Assembly (NCBI GenBank): GCA_903931355.1
Contig: CAIZCB010000275.1
Span: 1 to 6,518 of the forward strand
Origin: an uncultured Pseudomonadota bacterium
GTDB lineage: Bacteria; Pseudomonadota; Gammaproteobacteria; Methylococcales; Methylomonadaceae
Reading direction: 5' to 3'
Length of the DNA stretch: 6,518 nucleotides
Shown here piece after piece: positions 1 through 5,835 of this stretch. The notes below the pieces were generated by a model. It was not told the DNA's origin. It searched no databases and was given only the letters and a program-made list of their open reading frames with translations. Position 1 is the stretch's first letter; the number at the start of each line of letters is the position of its first letter. Both the position numbers and the translations under genes were made by a program.

Positions 1-90
1 CATTTCCTGATATTCATTACCCGACATAGTCATGCCTAATAAAGCAATCGGCATAAATACCAACATTAAAATCAATTGTAAGTAACGCAT
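1..90 (-). CDS. N-terminus of a secreted or membrane protein (partial, runs off left edge)
   Basis: An open frame starts with ATG at 90-88 and stays open for 30 codons to the window edge. The peptide begins MRYLQLILMLVFMPIALLG, a short positive start followed by a hydrophobic core. It then turns polar (SGNEYQEM), which fits a signal peptide or an N-terminal anchor. The start lies one base after the TAA of the DUF817 gene (TAA-G-ATG), so translational coupling is likely; no separate Shine-Dalgarno sequence is evident. Too little of the protein is visible to name a family. The frame is supported by the tight junction and the signal-like composition, not by homology. Confidence 0.6.
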   Translation of the reverse strand, partial: MRYLQLILMLVFMPIALLGMTMSGNEYQEM

Positions 91-91
91 C

Positions 92-937
92 TTAACTGGC
101 AATATGAATACGCTGCTTAATATGTTTTAGATTAACGACAATAGTAAACGTCATTACCACCAATAACGACCATGAACTCCATTTTCCGACATGCACAGCA
201 GACCAAGCACCTAGCTGATTGGGATATTTCCAAATCCCAAAAAAAGTAGTGACATTCTCAGCAAGCCAAATAAAAAAACCGATTAATACAAAGGCTAACA
301 ATAAAGGCATACGGCGATCTCTATCAATTGGCCTGAATATCACTGATGAACGTGCATATAACCCCAATGCACAAGCCGCAAGATACCAACGATAATCACC
401 AATATAATGGTGAGTAAAAAAATTGGCGTAAATCAAAACAGCAATCAAACCCGCCATCCAATAAGGCGGATGGTGCCTAATCCGCAAATCAAACAAGCGC
501 CAAGCTTGAATAATATAACTACCCACAGCAGCATACATAAACCCCGAAAACAAAGGGACTCCAAACAATTTGCTATAAGCAAAATCAGGATATGACCACG
601 ACTTAATACCGCTTGATGTCTTAAATACTTCAAGCGCAAAACCAACCAGATGAAACAGCGTAATGGCTTTAAGTTCATCAAGCGTTTCAAGCTTGGTAGC
701 GACTAACCAAACTTGAATCGCCAATGCTATGACTAATAGCGCGTCATAGCGTGGAATACCAAACAACCCTGCCCGAGGAACCACAAACACCGCAACAAAA
801 AATAAACCGGTAAAAAGACAAGCTCTAGCCTCTTTAATACCGAAATAGAAGAATTCAAGCCAGAAACGGGAAAAGGCCGATAGCTCGGTTTTAACTGATA
901 GATTGAGGAGATGGTGATCGAAGGATTGGAGAAACAT
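92..937 (-). CDS. DUF817 family multi-pass membrane protein (YoaT-like)
   Basis: A 281-aa integral membrane protein that I recognise as DUF817 (COG3739, Bacillus YoaT type). Its function is not established. Hydrophobic segments lie at roughly 40-55, 65-81, 91-105, 126-146, 159-175, 182-198, 209-227 and 255-270, giving about seven or eight membrane passes. Polar residues stand in conserved-looking blocks: HLVGFALEVFKT (96-107) followed by GIKSWSYP (110-117), GVPLFSGFMYAAVGSYI (126-142), FTHHYIGDYRW (174-184) and WLAENVTTFFGIWKYPNQ (224-241). The His, Glu, Asp and Trp residues near the membrane could form an active or binding site. The ATG at 937 is the only sensible start. A TATAAA box at 948-943 ends five bases before it, and no strong ribosome binding site is seen. 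A signal-peptide gene follows one base downstream. The family call is firm; the role is unknown. Confidence 0.85.
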   Translation of the reverse strand: MFLQSFDHHLLNLSVKTELSAFSRFWLEFFYFGIKEARACLFTGLFFVAVFVVPRAGLFGIPRYDALLVIALAIQVWLVATKLETLDELKAITLFHLVGFALEVFKTSSGIKSWSYPDFAYSKLFGVPLFSGFMYAAVGSYIIQAWRLFDLRIRHHPPYWMAGLIAVLIYANFFTHHYIGDYRWYLAACALGLYARSSVIFRPIDRDRRMPLLLAFVLIGFFIWLAENVTTFFGIWKYPNQLGAWSAVHVGKWSSWSLLVVMTFTIVVNLKHIKQRIHIAS

Positions 938-1016
938 AATTATTTATACTCTCGATTCGTTAATCACTTAGAGCCGAGATTTGTAAAGTAAGTAGTAGAA
1001 CCAAAGCAATCAGGTG

Positions 1017-2162
1017 TTAACCGAATAAAGGCACAACTTGATAAAATTCAGCAGTTTGATTGATCGCAGCCTTAGCTTTTTCTATAAGAATTTCTCTAGA
1101 AATTTCTTTTTTATCTTTAAACCTATTTCCAACTAATGACTTGTGTATTTTATGTACCTGCTCCCAATAATCATTTTTATCATGCTCTGGCAAAAAAACT
1201 GCAGCGGCTATCTTACCTGCCTCACCATCAAAATTAATATAAGACAATATTTTTGAAAACTTATATAATTTTTTGTCTGTAGTAGCAATCCAAACATCTT
1301 GCTCTACACCATTGATTTCTTTTCCTTGTAAAATATTAGCACTATTAATAAGATTCAAATCACAAGCCCCGTTAAATGCAACTCGAAGAGCTTCATCAAA
1401 TGTTTTGATAGCTTTATCTTCTGACGTTTTAAGAAAGTTTCTACGTAAAATCCTTTTTATTTTTATTGTTTCCAAAGAATCAGACGATGGTTCTGCGAAA
1501 CAATATTTTGCAATTTCTATTTCTTTGGCACTTAAAAAGTCTAATTCAACAGCTAACCTGTCAATATATTTTTCAAATTTACTTACCGGATTATCTTTGC
1601 ATTTTTTATCTATTAGATTCAAATACAATAAAGCAGAAAAAGGGATTGCCAGTAAACCCTGAACATCCAAATCAACATTTAAATATCCTTGGTTTTTTAT
1701 TTTTTCCGAAAACCCTTTATGAATAACATTTTCAGTATCAGAAAAACCAGGCAAATGTTGTTTTACAAAAACCTCATAACATTGTTTTGATATAATTGCA
1801 TTTGCAGGGGGCATTTCATTAAAAGCAAATCCAGGAGATAAAAAAACACTCTTTGAAGGACATCCATTAATAAGTTCAATAAAGTCATGCAACCCATACT
1901 TTTTCAATAGCGATCTCTTATTACCTTCTTTAACAACTTTCTCTATACTTATCATTATATTTGCATCCAATATAATAGTTGTCTCCACCTTTCTTGATCG
2001 ATTTAAAAAAACAACAGATGAATCTAAAGTCGTTTTCCCAAATACTGCGTGACTTGGTTTAAAAAAATAAGTTTTTTTGTCGTTCATTGTTTTTAGTGAT
2101 AACTGATTTAAAAATAAATAGCCCATAGCAATTAACAACAAGTCAACATACATGAGTTGCAC
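1017..2162 (-). CDS. AT-rich protein with PIN-like nuclease motifs, family not recognised
   Basis: A 381-aa protein that I cannot assign to a named family. Its acidic motifs follow the PIN ribonuclease order: TIILDANIMI at 62-71 (D66, N68), FAFNEMP at 112-118 (E116), NGACDLN at 264-270 (D268), and QDVWIATTDKKL at 288-299 (D289, D296). Each resembles a known PIN metal-binding position, in particular the late D-x-W-I-A-T-x-D strand. Between E116 and D268 lies a mostly helical insertion of about 150 residues, so the protein is about three times a VapC toxin. Residues 4-23 are hydrophobic and could anchor it. The GTG start at 2162 is preferred because AAGGA lies five bases upstream and an in-frame TGA closes the frame just before it; ATG codons at residues 4, 13 and 26 are alternatives. 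Sampled lines are about 23-32% G+C, far below the neighbours, which suggests horizontal transfer. No antitoxin gene is adjacent. The gene is sure; the PIN assignment is inference. Confidence 0.75.
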   Translation of the reverse strand: MQLMYVDLLLIAMGYLFLNQLSLKTMNDKKTYFFKPSHAVFGKTTLDSSVVFLNRSRKVETTIILDANIMISIEKVVKEGNKRSLLKKYGLHDFIELINGCPSKSVFLSPGFAFNEMPPANAIISKQCYEVFVKQHLPGFSDTENVIHKGFSEKIKNQGYLNVDLDVQGLLAIPFSALLYLNLIDKKCKDNPVSKFEKYIDRLAVELDFLSAKEIEIAKYCFAEPSSDSLETIKIKRILRRNFLKTSEDKAIKTFDEALRVAFNGACDLNLINSANILQGKEINGVEQDVWIATTDKKLYKFSKILSYINFDGEAGKIAAAVFLPEHDKNDYWEQVHKIHKSLVGNRFKDKKEISREILIEKAKAAINQTAEFYQVVPLFG

Positions 2163-2167
2163 ACTAT

Positions 2168-2187
2168 TCCTTCAGCCACAAGGCTGA
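2168..2187 (-). promoter_or_regulatory. Shine-Dalgarno and small hairpin that set the GTG start of the PIN-like gene
   Basis: Reading on the minus strand, TCAGCC-TTGT-GGCTGA (2187-2172) is a perfect 6-bp stem with a 4-base loop. It abuts AAGGA (2172-2168), which sits five bases before the GTG at 2162. The AAGGA supports the GTG start. The hairpin could influence ribosome access or be chance. There is no T-run, so it is not an intrinsic terminator for the upstream lpxB. Confidence 0.45.
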
Positions 2188-2302
2188 TCAACAAACAATA
2201 CATGCTAACTTTTTGCAAGGCGCTTAAGATGAGCTAAACAATTCAAATGGCATGTAGGGATATATCAACAAGGATAAAGACTAGCATAAAAAGTTTTTAC
2301 AT

Positions 2303-3454
2303 TTAAACATATCGACCCAACATCTCCACCGCCAACTCCGCCATATTCTTCGATCCACCGCCCTCACCCAGTTCAGTTTTAACCTGCGCCAACCCTTGTA
2401 AACACGCTTGTCGATAATCCGCATCATCCAACAATCGCTCAATTTCTGCCGCCAAACTGTCAGCACTGACCGCATCTTGAATCAGCTCTTTAACAATCCC
2501 TTTGCCAGCAATAATGTTAGGCAGGCCGATGAAAGCAATTTTGACCAATTTGGTGCCGAGCCAATAGGTTAACGGTGATAGGCGGTAGGCGATGACCATC
2601 GGGATACCGAGCAAGGCGATTTCCAGTGAAGCGGTGCCGGAGGTGGTCATAATCGCGTCACAGCATTGAATCACGTCGTAGGGTTGTTGTTTAACCACTT
2701 TGATCGTTAACGAGCAGTTTTGTAGATGGCTTTGCAAGACCTGGTCGCTAATCGAATCGGCTTGCGGTAGTACAAATTGTAAGTCGGGATGGCGCTGGGC
2801 TAGAGTTTGCGCGGCTTGTAGCATCACCGGCAACATGCGTTTGATTTCGTTGCCGCGACTACCGGGCAAAATGCCGACGATAGGCCGTTGGCTGTCTAAT
2901 TCAAATAACTGCAAATCATCATCGCGACTGCGTAACGGTTTGACTTTATCGACCGAGGGATGGCCGACATAGCGAACGGGGACGTTTTTGGCTTGGTAAT
3001 AGGCGGTTTCAAACGGAAAAATCACCGCCATCATGTCAATCGCTTTGCCGTAGGTTTCCACCCGCCCTGCTCGCCATGCCCAGACTTGTGGACTAACGTA
3101 GAACAGCACTTTGATACCTTGGCGTTTGGCAAATTGCGCGAGTTTGAGATTGAATTCTTTGTAATCGACGCAGACCAGTAAATCCGGTTTTTGTTTAGCG
3201 ACAATCTGCTTCATTAGCTTGAGGGCTTTGCGGATTTCGCCGTAGTGTTTCAACACTTCAATCACCCCGATGACGCCGATTGAAGCTGAGTCAAAGCGAA
3301 TATCAATACCGGCTTGGCGCATTTTGCTACTGCCCATGCCGATGCCTTTGATGTTTGGGCATAAGGCTTGGAGTTCTTGAAACATATGCGCGGCGTGTTG
3401 ATCGCCAGAGGCTTCGCCGGCGCTGAACAGGACGGTGTAGGGCGAGTTGGTCAT
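2303..3454 (-). CDS. lpxB: Lipid-A-disaccharide synthase LpxB (GT19)
   Basis: LpxB is the peripheral inner-membrane glycosyltransferase that joins UDP-2,3-diacylglucosamine to lipid X, releasing UDP and making the beta-1,6 disaccharide of lipid A. The 383-aa length matches the family (E. coli 382). Visible signatures are SAGEASGD (11-18), the D97 equivalent of E. coli Asp98 in VCVDYKEFN, YVSPQVWAWR (119-128), FPFE (146-149), LPGSR with R200 equivalent to E. coli Arg201 (196-200), TSGTASLE (271-278) and LPNIIAG (311-317). The block after D97 reads YKEFN where E. coli has APDFN, so a nearby Asp is replaced by Glu. The ATG at 3454 aligns with the family start, but the bases just upstream (CGTATCCT) hold no Shine-Dalgarno. 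The gene follows gnnB on the same strand, separated by 200 bases of palindromic repeats. The gnnAB-lpxB order suits a lipid A with diamino sugars. Confidence 0.97.
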   Translation of the reverse strand: MTNSPYTVLFSAGEASGDQHAAHMFQELQALCPNIKGIGMGSSKMRQAGIDIRFDSASIGVIGVIEVLKHYGEIRKALKLMKQIVAKQKPDLLVCVDYKEFNLKLAQFAKRQGIKVLFYVSPQVWAWRAGRVETYGKAIDMMAVIFPFETAYYQAKNVPVRYVGHPSVDKVKPLRSRDDDLQLFELDSQRPIVGILPGSRGNEIKRMLPVMLQAAQTLAQRHPDLQFVLPQADSISDQVLQSHLQNCSLTIKVVKQQPYDVIQCCDAIMTTSGTASLEIALLGIPMVIAYRLSPLTYWLGTKLVKIAFIGLPNIIAGKGIVKELIQDAVSADSLAAEIERLLDDADYRQACLQGLAQVKTELGEGGGSKNMAELAVEMLGRYV

Positions 3455-3481
3455 AGGATACGTGATTAGATAACAGCGTGG

Positions 3482-3553
3482 TGGGTTAGCGCGATAATGC
3501 CTATCCCAGAATCAAAGGCCAACGTGTTGGGTTACGGCTGTCGCCTAACCCAA
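3482..3553. repeat. Palindromic repeat of the TGGGTTA type
   Basis: Two nested inverted repeats are visible. The outer arms TGGGTTAG (3482-3489) and CTAACCCA (3545-3552) pair perfectly. Inside the right half, TTGGGTTA (3527-3534) pairs perfectly with TAACCCAA (3546-3553), and the stem can be lengthened by GGC/GCC around a one-base bulge. The left half can form its own imperfect hairpin, TGGGTTAG with CTATCCCA (3501-3508). The whole resembles two hairpin units in inverted orientation, as in REP doublets. It carries no open frame. It contains a weak minus-strand promoter-like pair (TTGGCC at 3522-3517, 17 bases, CATTAT at 3499-3494) that could serve lpxB. Confidence 0.7.
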
Positions 3554-3572
3554 GCTACGCATGGAAAATCAA

Positions 3573-3645
3573 GTAGGGTGGAAAGCGGTAGCGCATCCAC
3601 CGCGAAGGCGAATAAGGTGGATGGCGCTGCGCTTATCCACCCTAC
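3573..3645. repeat. REP-doublet-like palindromic repeat (GTAGGGTGGA...TCCACCCTAC)
   Basis: A 73-bp inverted repeat. The left arm starts GTAGGGTGGAAAGCGGTAGC, and the right arm, read on the other strand, starts GTAGGGTGGATAAGCGCAGC; both end in ATCCACC. The arms differ only by single-base gaps and one or two substitutions. Each arm is itself a hairpin (GGTGGA with TCCACC), so the element is a pair of hairpins about a short AT-containing centre. This is the architecture of dispersed REP/BIME-type elements, probably non-autonomous. It sits 9 bases past the gnnB stop codon, in the gap between gnnB and lpxB. Confidence 0.8.
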
Positions 3646-3654
3646 GCCTTAGCG

Positions 3655-4749
3655 TTAATTAAAAACGCTACGAATTACAGCAACAATTTGCTTAACCGTG
3701 TCATCGCTGATTGATGAACAAATCGGCAACGAGAAACAGTTGGCAGCAACCGATTCAGTCACCGGTAACGACAAGCCAGCACATTCATCTTTAAATACAT
3801 TTTGCTGATGCAATGGCACTGGATAGTAAACCGCGCAAGCGATTTGCTGATCTTGCAAAGCCTTCATGATTTCATCGCGGCGTTCCGATAACAAAGTGTA
3901 TTGATGATAAACATGCACACCAACACTATCTTCATGCGGCGTGGTTAACGGTAAATCAGCCATTAATTCTGAGTACAAATGCGCGGCATGACGACGAGCA
4001 GCATTGTATTCATCAATGTGTTTGAGCTTGGCGCGTAACACCACCGCTTGCATTTCATCCAAACGGCTGTTGTAGCCAATCACATCATGGTAATAACGCA
4101 CATCGGAACCGTGGTTGCGATATTGCTTAATTTTGGCCGCAGCTTTATCGCAATTGGTAGTGACTAAGCCGCCATCGCCGAAACAACCTAAGTTTTTGCT
4201 AGGGAAAAAGCTGAAACCCGCGGCATCACCAAAGCCACCGGTTTGTTTGCCGTTGACAGTAGCGCCAAACGATTGGGCGCAGTCTTCAATCAATTTCAAA
4301 CCGTGTTTATCGCAAATCGCTTTAATCGCTGGCAAATCGACCGGCTGACCAAACAAATGCACTGGCATCACCGCTTTGGTTTTGGCGGTGATCGCTTTTT
4401 CGATATTTTCAGGGGTGATGTTGAAGGTTTGCGGATCAATATCAACAAACACCGGCTTGGCACCGACATATTTAATCGCTTCGGCGGTGGCGATAAAGGT
4501 AAAAGCACTGGTAATCACTTCGTCGCCAGCGCCTATGCCTTCGGCCAATAAAGCCAAATGCAAAGCATCGGTGCCCGAGGCGCAACCAATCGCGTGTTTA
4601 ACCCCTAAATAATCCGCCGCTTCTTTTTCAAAGGCTTGCACATGTGGCCCTAGAATAAACGAACAGTTGTCGATAGTTTCCGCCAAGCCACGCTCAATTT
4701 CGTCTTTAATCTCGGCGTACTGAGCTTTTAGATTAACCATAGGGATCAT
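3655..4749 (-). CDS. gnnB: UDP-GlcNAc 3-keto-sugar aminotransferase GnnB-like (DegT/DnrJ/EryC1/StrS)
   Basis: A PLP-dependent sugar aminotransferase of 364 aa, predicted to transfer the glutamate amino group to the 3-keto sugar made by GnnA, giving UDP-GlcNAc3N. Signatures of the DegT family are plain: FILGPHVQAFE (31-41), ASGTDALHLAL (57-67), PVHLFGQP (129-136), LIEDCAQSFGA with the PLP-contacting D156 (153-163), and FFPSKNLGCFGDGG with Schiff-base K185 (181-194). The C-terminal part YHQYTLL...ACAVYYPVPLH is also typical. I place the start at ATG 4749: AAAGG lies eight bases upstream, and the protein then begins MIPMVNLKAQY as in relatives. The frame remains open further upstream to 4860, but that would overlap gnnA and add unrelated residues. 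The gene begins 11 bases after gnnA stops, with its ribosome site touching the gnnA stop codon. A WbpE-type O-antigen role is the alternative; adjacency to lpxB favours GnnB. Confidence 0.88.
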   Translation of the reverse strand: MIPMVNLKAQYAEIKDEIERGLAETIDNCSFILGPHVQAFEKEAADYLGVKHAIGCASGTDALHLALLAEGIGAGDEVITSAFTFIATAEAIKYVGAKPVFVDIDPQTFNITPENIEKAITAKTKAVMPVHLFGQPVDLPAIKAICDKHGLKLIEDCAQSFGATVNGKQTGGFGDAAGFSFFPSKNLGCFGDGGLVTTNCDKAAAKIKQYRNHGSDVRYYHDVIGYNSRLDEMQAVVLRAKLKHIDEYNAARRHAAHLYSELMADLPLTTPHEDSVGVHVYHQYTLLSERRDEIMKALQDQQIACAVYYPVPLHQQNVFKDECAGLSLPVTESVAANCFSLPICSSISDDTVKQIVAVIRSVFN

Positions 4750-4760
4750 AATGCTGACCT

Positions 4761-5699
4761 TTATCCGTGTTTTAAAAATTGGGTAATTTCGATAGCAGTT
4801 GCCAACGCTCGACGTCCTGCTTCGCCTGATACTAAAGGATTTTCGCCAGTTTTGATGCAATGCACAAAGTGTTTAATTTCCTCAAACAAGGCATCGCCAC
4901 TTTCAAAGACTGATTCTTCGCTAACGATTTCGGGAATTCCAGGGAACATTTCTTTGTCGCCGGTTTTGTGTTTAACCAATACCCGATTTTGGAAATCGAC
5001 TGAAATATAAGAACAAGGCCGGAACATCCGCATTTTGCGTTCCATTTTCATGCTGATTCGGCTGGCGGTGACGTTGGCAACACAACCGTTTTTAAAGGTC
5101 AGTCGCACATTGGCAATGTCAGTGCCTTGAGTCAAAACCGCTGTACCACTGGCATCGATGCGTTCAACTTCAGAATCAACCAAAGCCAAAATAATGTCGA
5201 TGTCGTGAATCATTAAGTCCAACACCACGCTGACATCATTGGCACGGGGATTAAACGGCGACAAACGATGCGATTCGATAAACAGCGGTTTTTCTTCGAG
5301 ATTTTCCAAACCACGCACGGCAGGATTGAAGCGTTCTAAATGACCAACCTGCAAAATCAGATTTTTTTCGCGAGCGATGGCGATTAAATCATCGGCTTCT
5401 TCAACCGTGACTGTAATCGGTTTTTCCACCAGCACATGAGCGCCAGCATTAAGAAAATCACGGGAAACGCTGTGATGTAAAGTGGTTGGCACCACGATAC
5501 TGACGGCATCGACTTGGCCTAATAAGGCGTGATAGTCGGTTAAGGCTTGAGCACCGTGTTTTTCAGCAACGGTTTTAGCCGCTTCTTCGCTGACATCGAC
5601 CACGGCAACCAGTTCACAATCTGGCAATGCGGCGTATTTTTCCGCATGAAACTTTCCTAAATATCCTGCACCGATCACAGCGCATTTAAGCTTACTCAT
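4761..5699 (-). CDS. gnnA: UDP-GlcNAc 3-dehydrogenase GnnA-like (Gfo/Idh/MocA oxidoreductase)
   Basis: An NAD-dependent sugar-nucleotide oxidoreductase of 312 aa, predicted to oxidise the 3-hydroxyl of UDP-GlcNAc in the cytoplasm. The Rossmann start is VIGAGYLGKFHAEKY (8-22), with VAVVDVSEE (31-39) as the second strand and its acidic residue. The family EKP motif is at 92-94 (VEKPITV), and VGHLERFNP (118-126) follows. The catalytic-type His lies in LDLMIHDIDII (160-170; H165, D166). The length and motifs fit GnnA of the 3-amino lipid A pathway. The start at ATG 5699 leaves the Rossmann motif at the usual distance from the N-terminus, and AGG lies six bases upstream. It forms a two-gene unit with gnnB, 11 bases apart. 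WbpB/WlbA enzymes, which act on UDP-GlcNAcA, are a homologous alternative, but their usual acetyltransferase partner is absent here. Confidence 0.88.
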   Translation of the reverse strand: MSKLKCAVIGAGYLGKFHAEKYAALPDCELVAVVDVSEEAAKTVAEKHGAQALTDYHALLGQVDAVSIVVPTTLHHSVSRDFLNAGAHVLVEKPITVTVEEADDLIAIAREKNLILQVGHLERFNPAVRGLENLEEKPLFIESHRLSPFNPRANDVSVVLDLMIHDIDIILALVDSEVERIDASGTAVLTQGTDIANVRLTFKNGCVANVTASRISMKMERKMRMFRPCSYISVDFQNRVLVKHKTGDKEMFPGIPEIVSEESVFESGDALFEEIKHFVHCIKTGENPLVSGEAGRRALATAIEITQFLKHG

Positions 5700-5724
5700 A
5701 GATGACCTGATAGTGTTTTACATG

Positions 5725-5748
5725 CACCCAAGCGGGATTCGCTGTGGG
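5725..5748 (-). promoter_or_regulatory. Possible leader hairpin upstream of gnnA
   Basis: On the plus strand, CCCAAGCG and CGCTGTGGG (5727-5748) form an inverted repeat about GGATT, with one bulged base; the outer G-C at 5725 and 5749 may extend it. It lies 26 bases upstream of the gnnA start codon, in the presumed 5' leader. No T-run follows on the minus strand, so it is not an intrinsic terminator. Its role is unknown. Confidence 0.3.
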
Positions 5749-5761
5749 CATAAAGCCGTAC

Positions 5762-5770
5762 ATTGTAACA
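5762..5770 (-). promoter_or_regulatory. Candidate extended -10 promoter for gnnA-gnnB
   Basis: On the minus strand, TGTTACAAT (5770-5762) matches the extended -10 form TGn followed by TACAAT, five of six to TATAAT. No good -35 hexamer lies 16-18 bases upstream, which extended -10 promoters can tolerate. It would give a leader of roughly 55 bases containing the hairpin at 5725-5748. It lies in the 135-base gap between the Sel1-repeat gene and gnnA, the natural place for an operon promoter. Confidence 0.35.
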
Positions 5771-5835
5771 TCAGAGCAGCGATTGGCGGCGCAACGCACC
5801 GAGCCGCAGTTAAAACCTCGCTAGTCGATGGCTTA

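Noticed and set aside
1273..1726. Plus-strand open frames of 86-129 codons across the PIN-like gene
   Set aside because: They overlap a long minus-strand gene with recognisable motifs and arise from its low G+C bias; no ribosome site or family resemblance is seen.
2187..2271. Repeated ATCAACAA (2187-2194 and 2264-2271) as insertion-site repeats for the AT-rich islet
   Set aside because: Both copies lie on the same side of the gene, and no matching copy was found at 938-1016.
2281..2302. AAAAACTTTTT after lpxB as an intrinsic terminator
   Set aside because: The arms would leave a one-base loop and no G-C stem, so it cannot act as a normal terminator.
2163..2302. Minus-strand promoter for the PIN-like gene in the gap after lpxB
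   Set aside because: Several partial hexamers (TTGCAA, TTGATA, TTGAAT) were tried, but none had a good -10 at 16-18 bases.
3482..3645. The repeat pair as a CRISPR array
   Set aside because: The units are palindromes of different sequence, not regularly spaced direct repeats with unique spacers.
3651..3669. AGCGTT/AACGCT inverted repeat over the gnnB stop codon
   Set aside because: Six base pairs with an AT loop and no T-run; likely chance and not a terminator.
4750..4860. Upstream extension of the gnnB frame to an ATG at 4860
   Set aside because: It would overlap the end of gnnA by about 100 bases, adds residues unlike the family, and the ATG at 4749 has a well-placed AAAGG.
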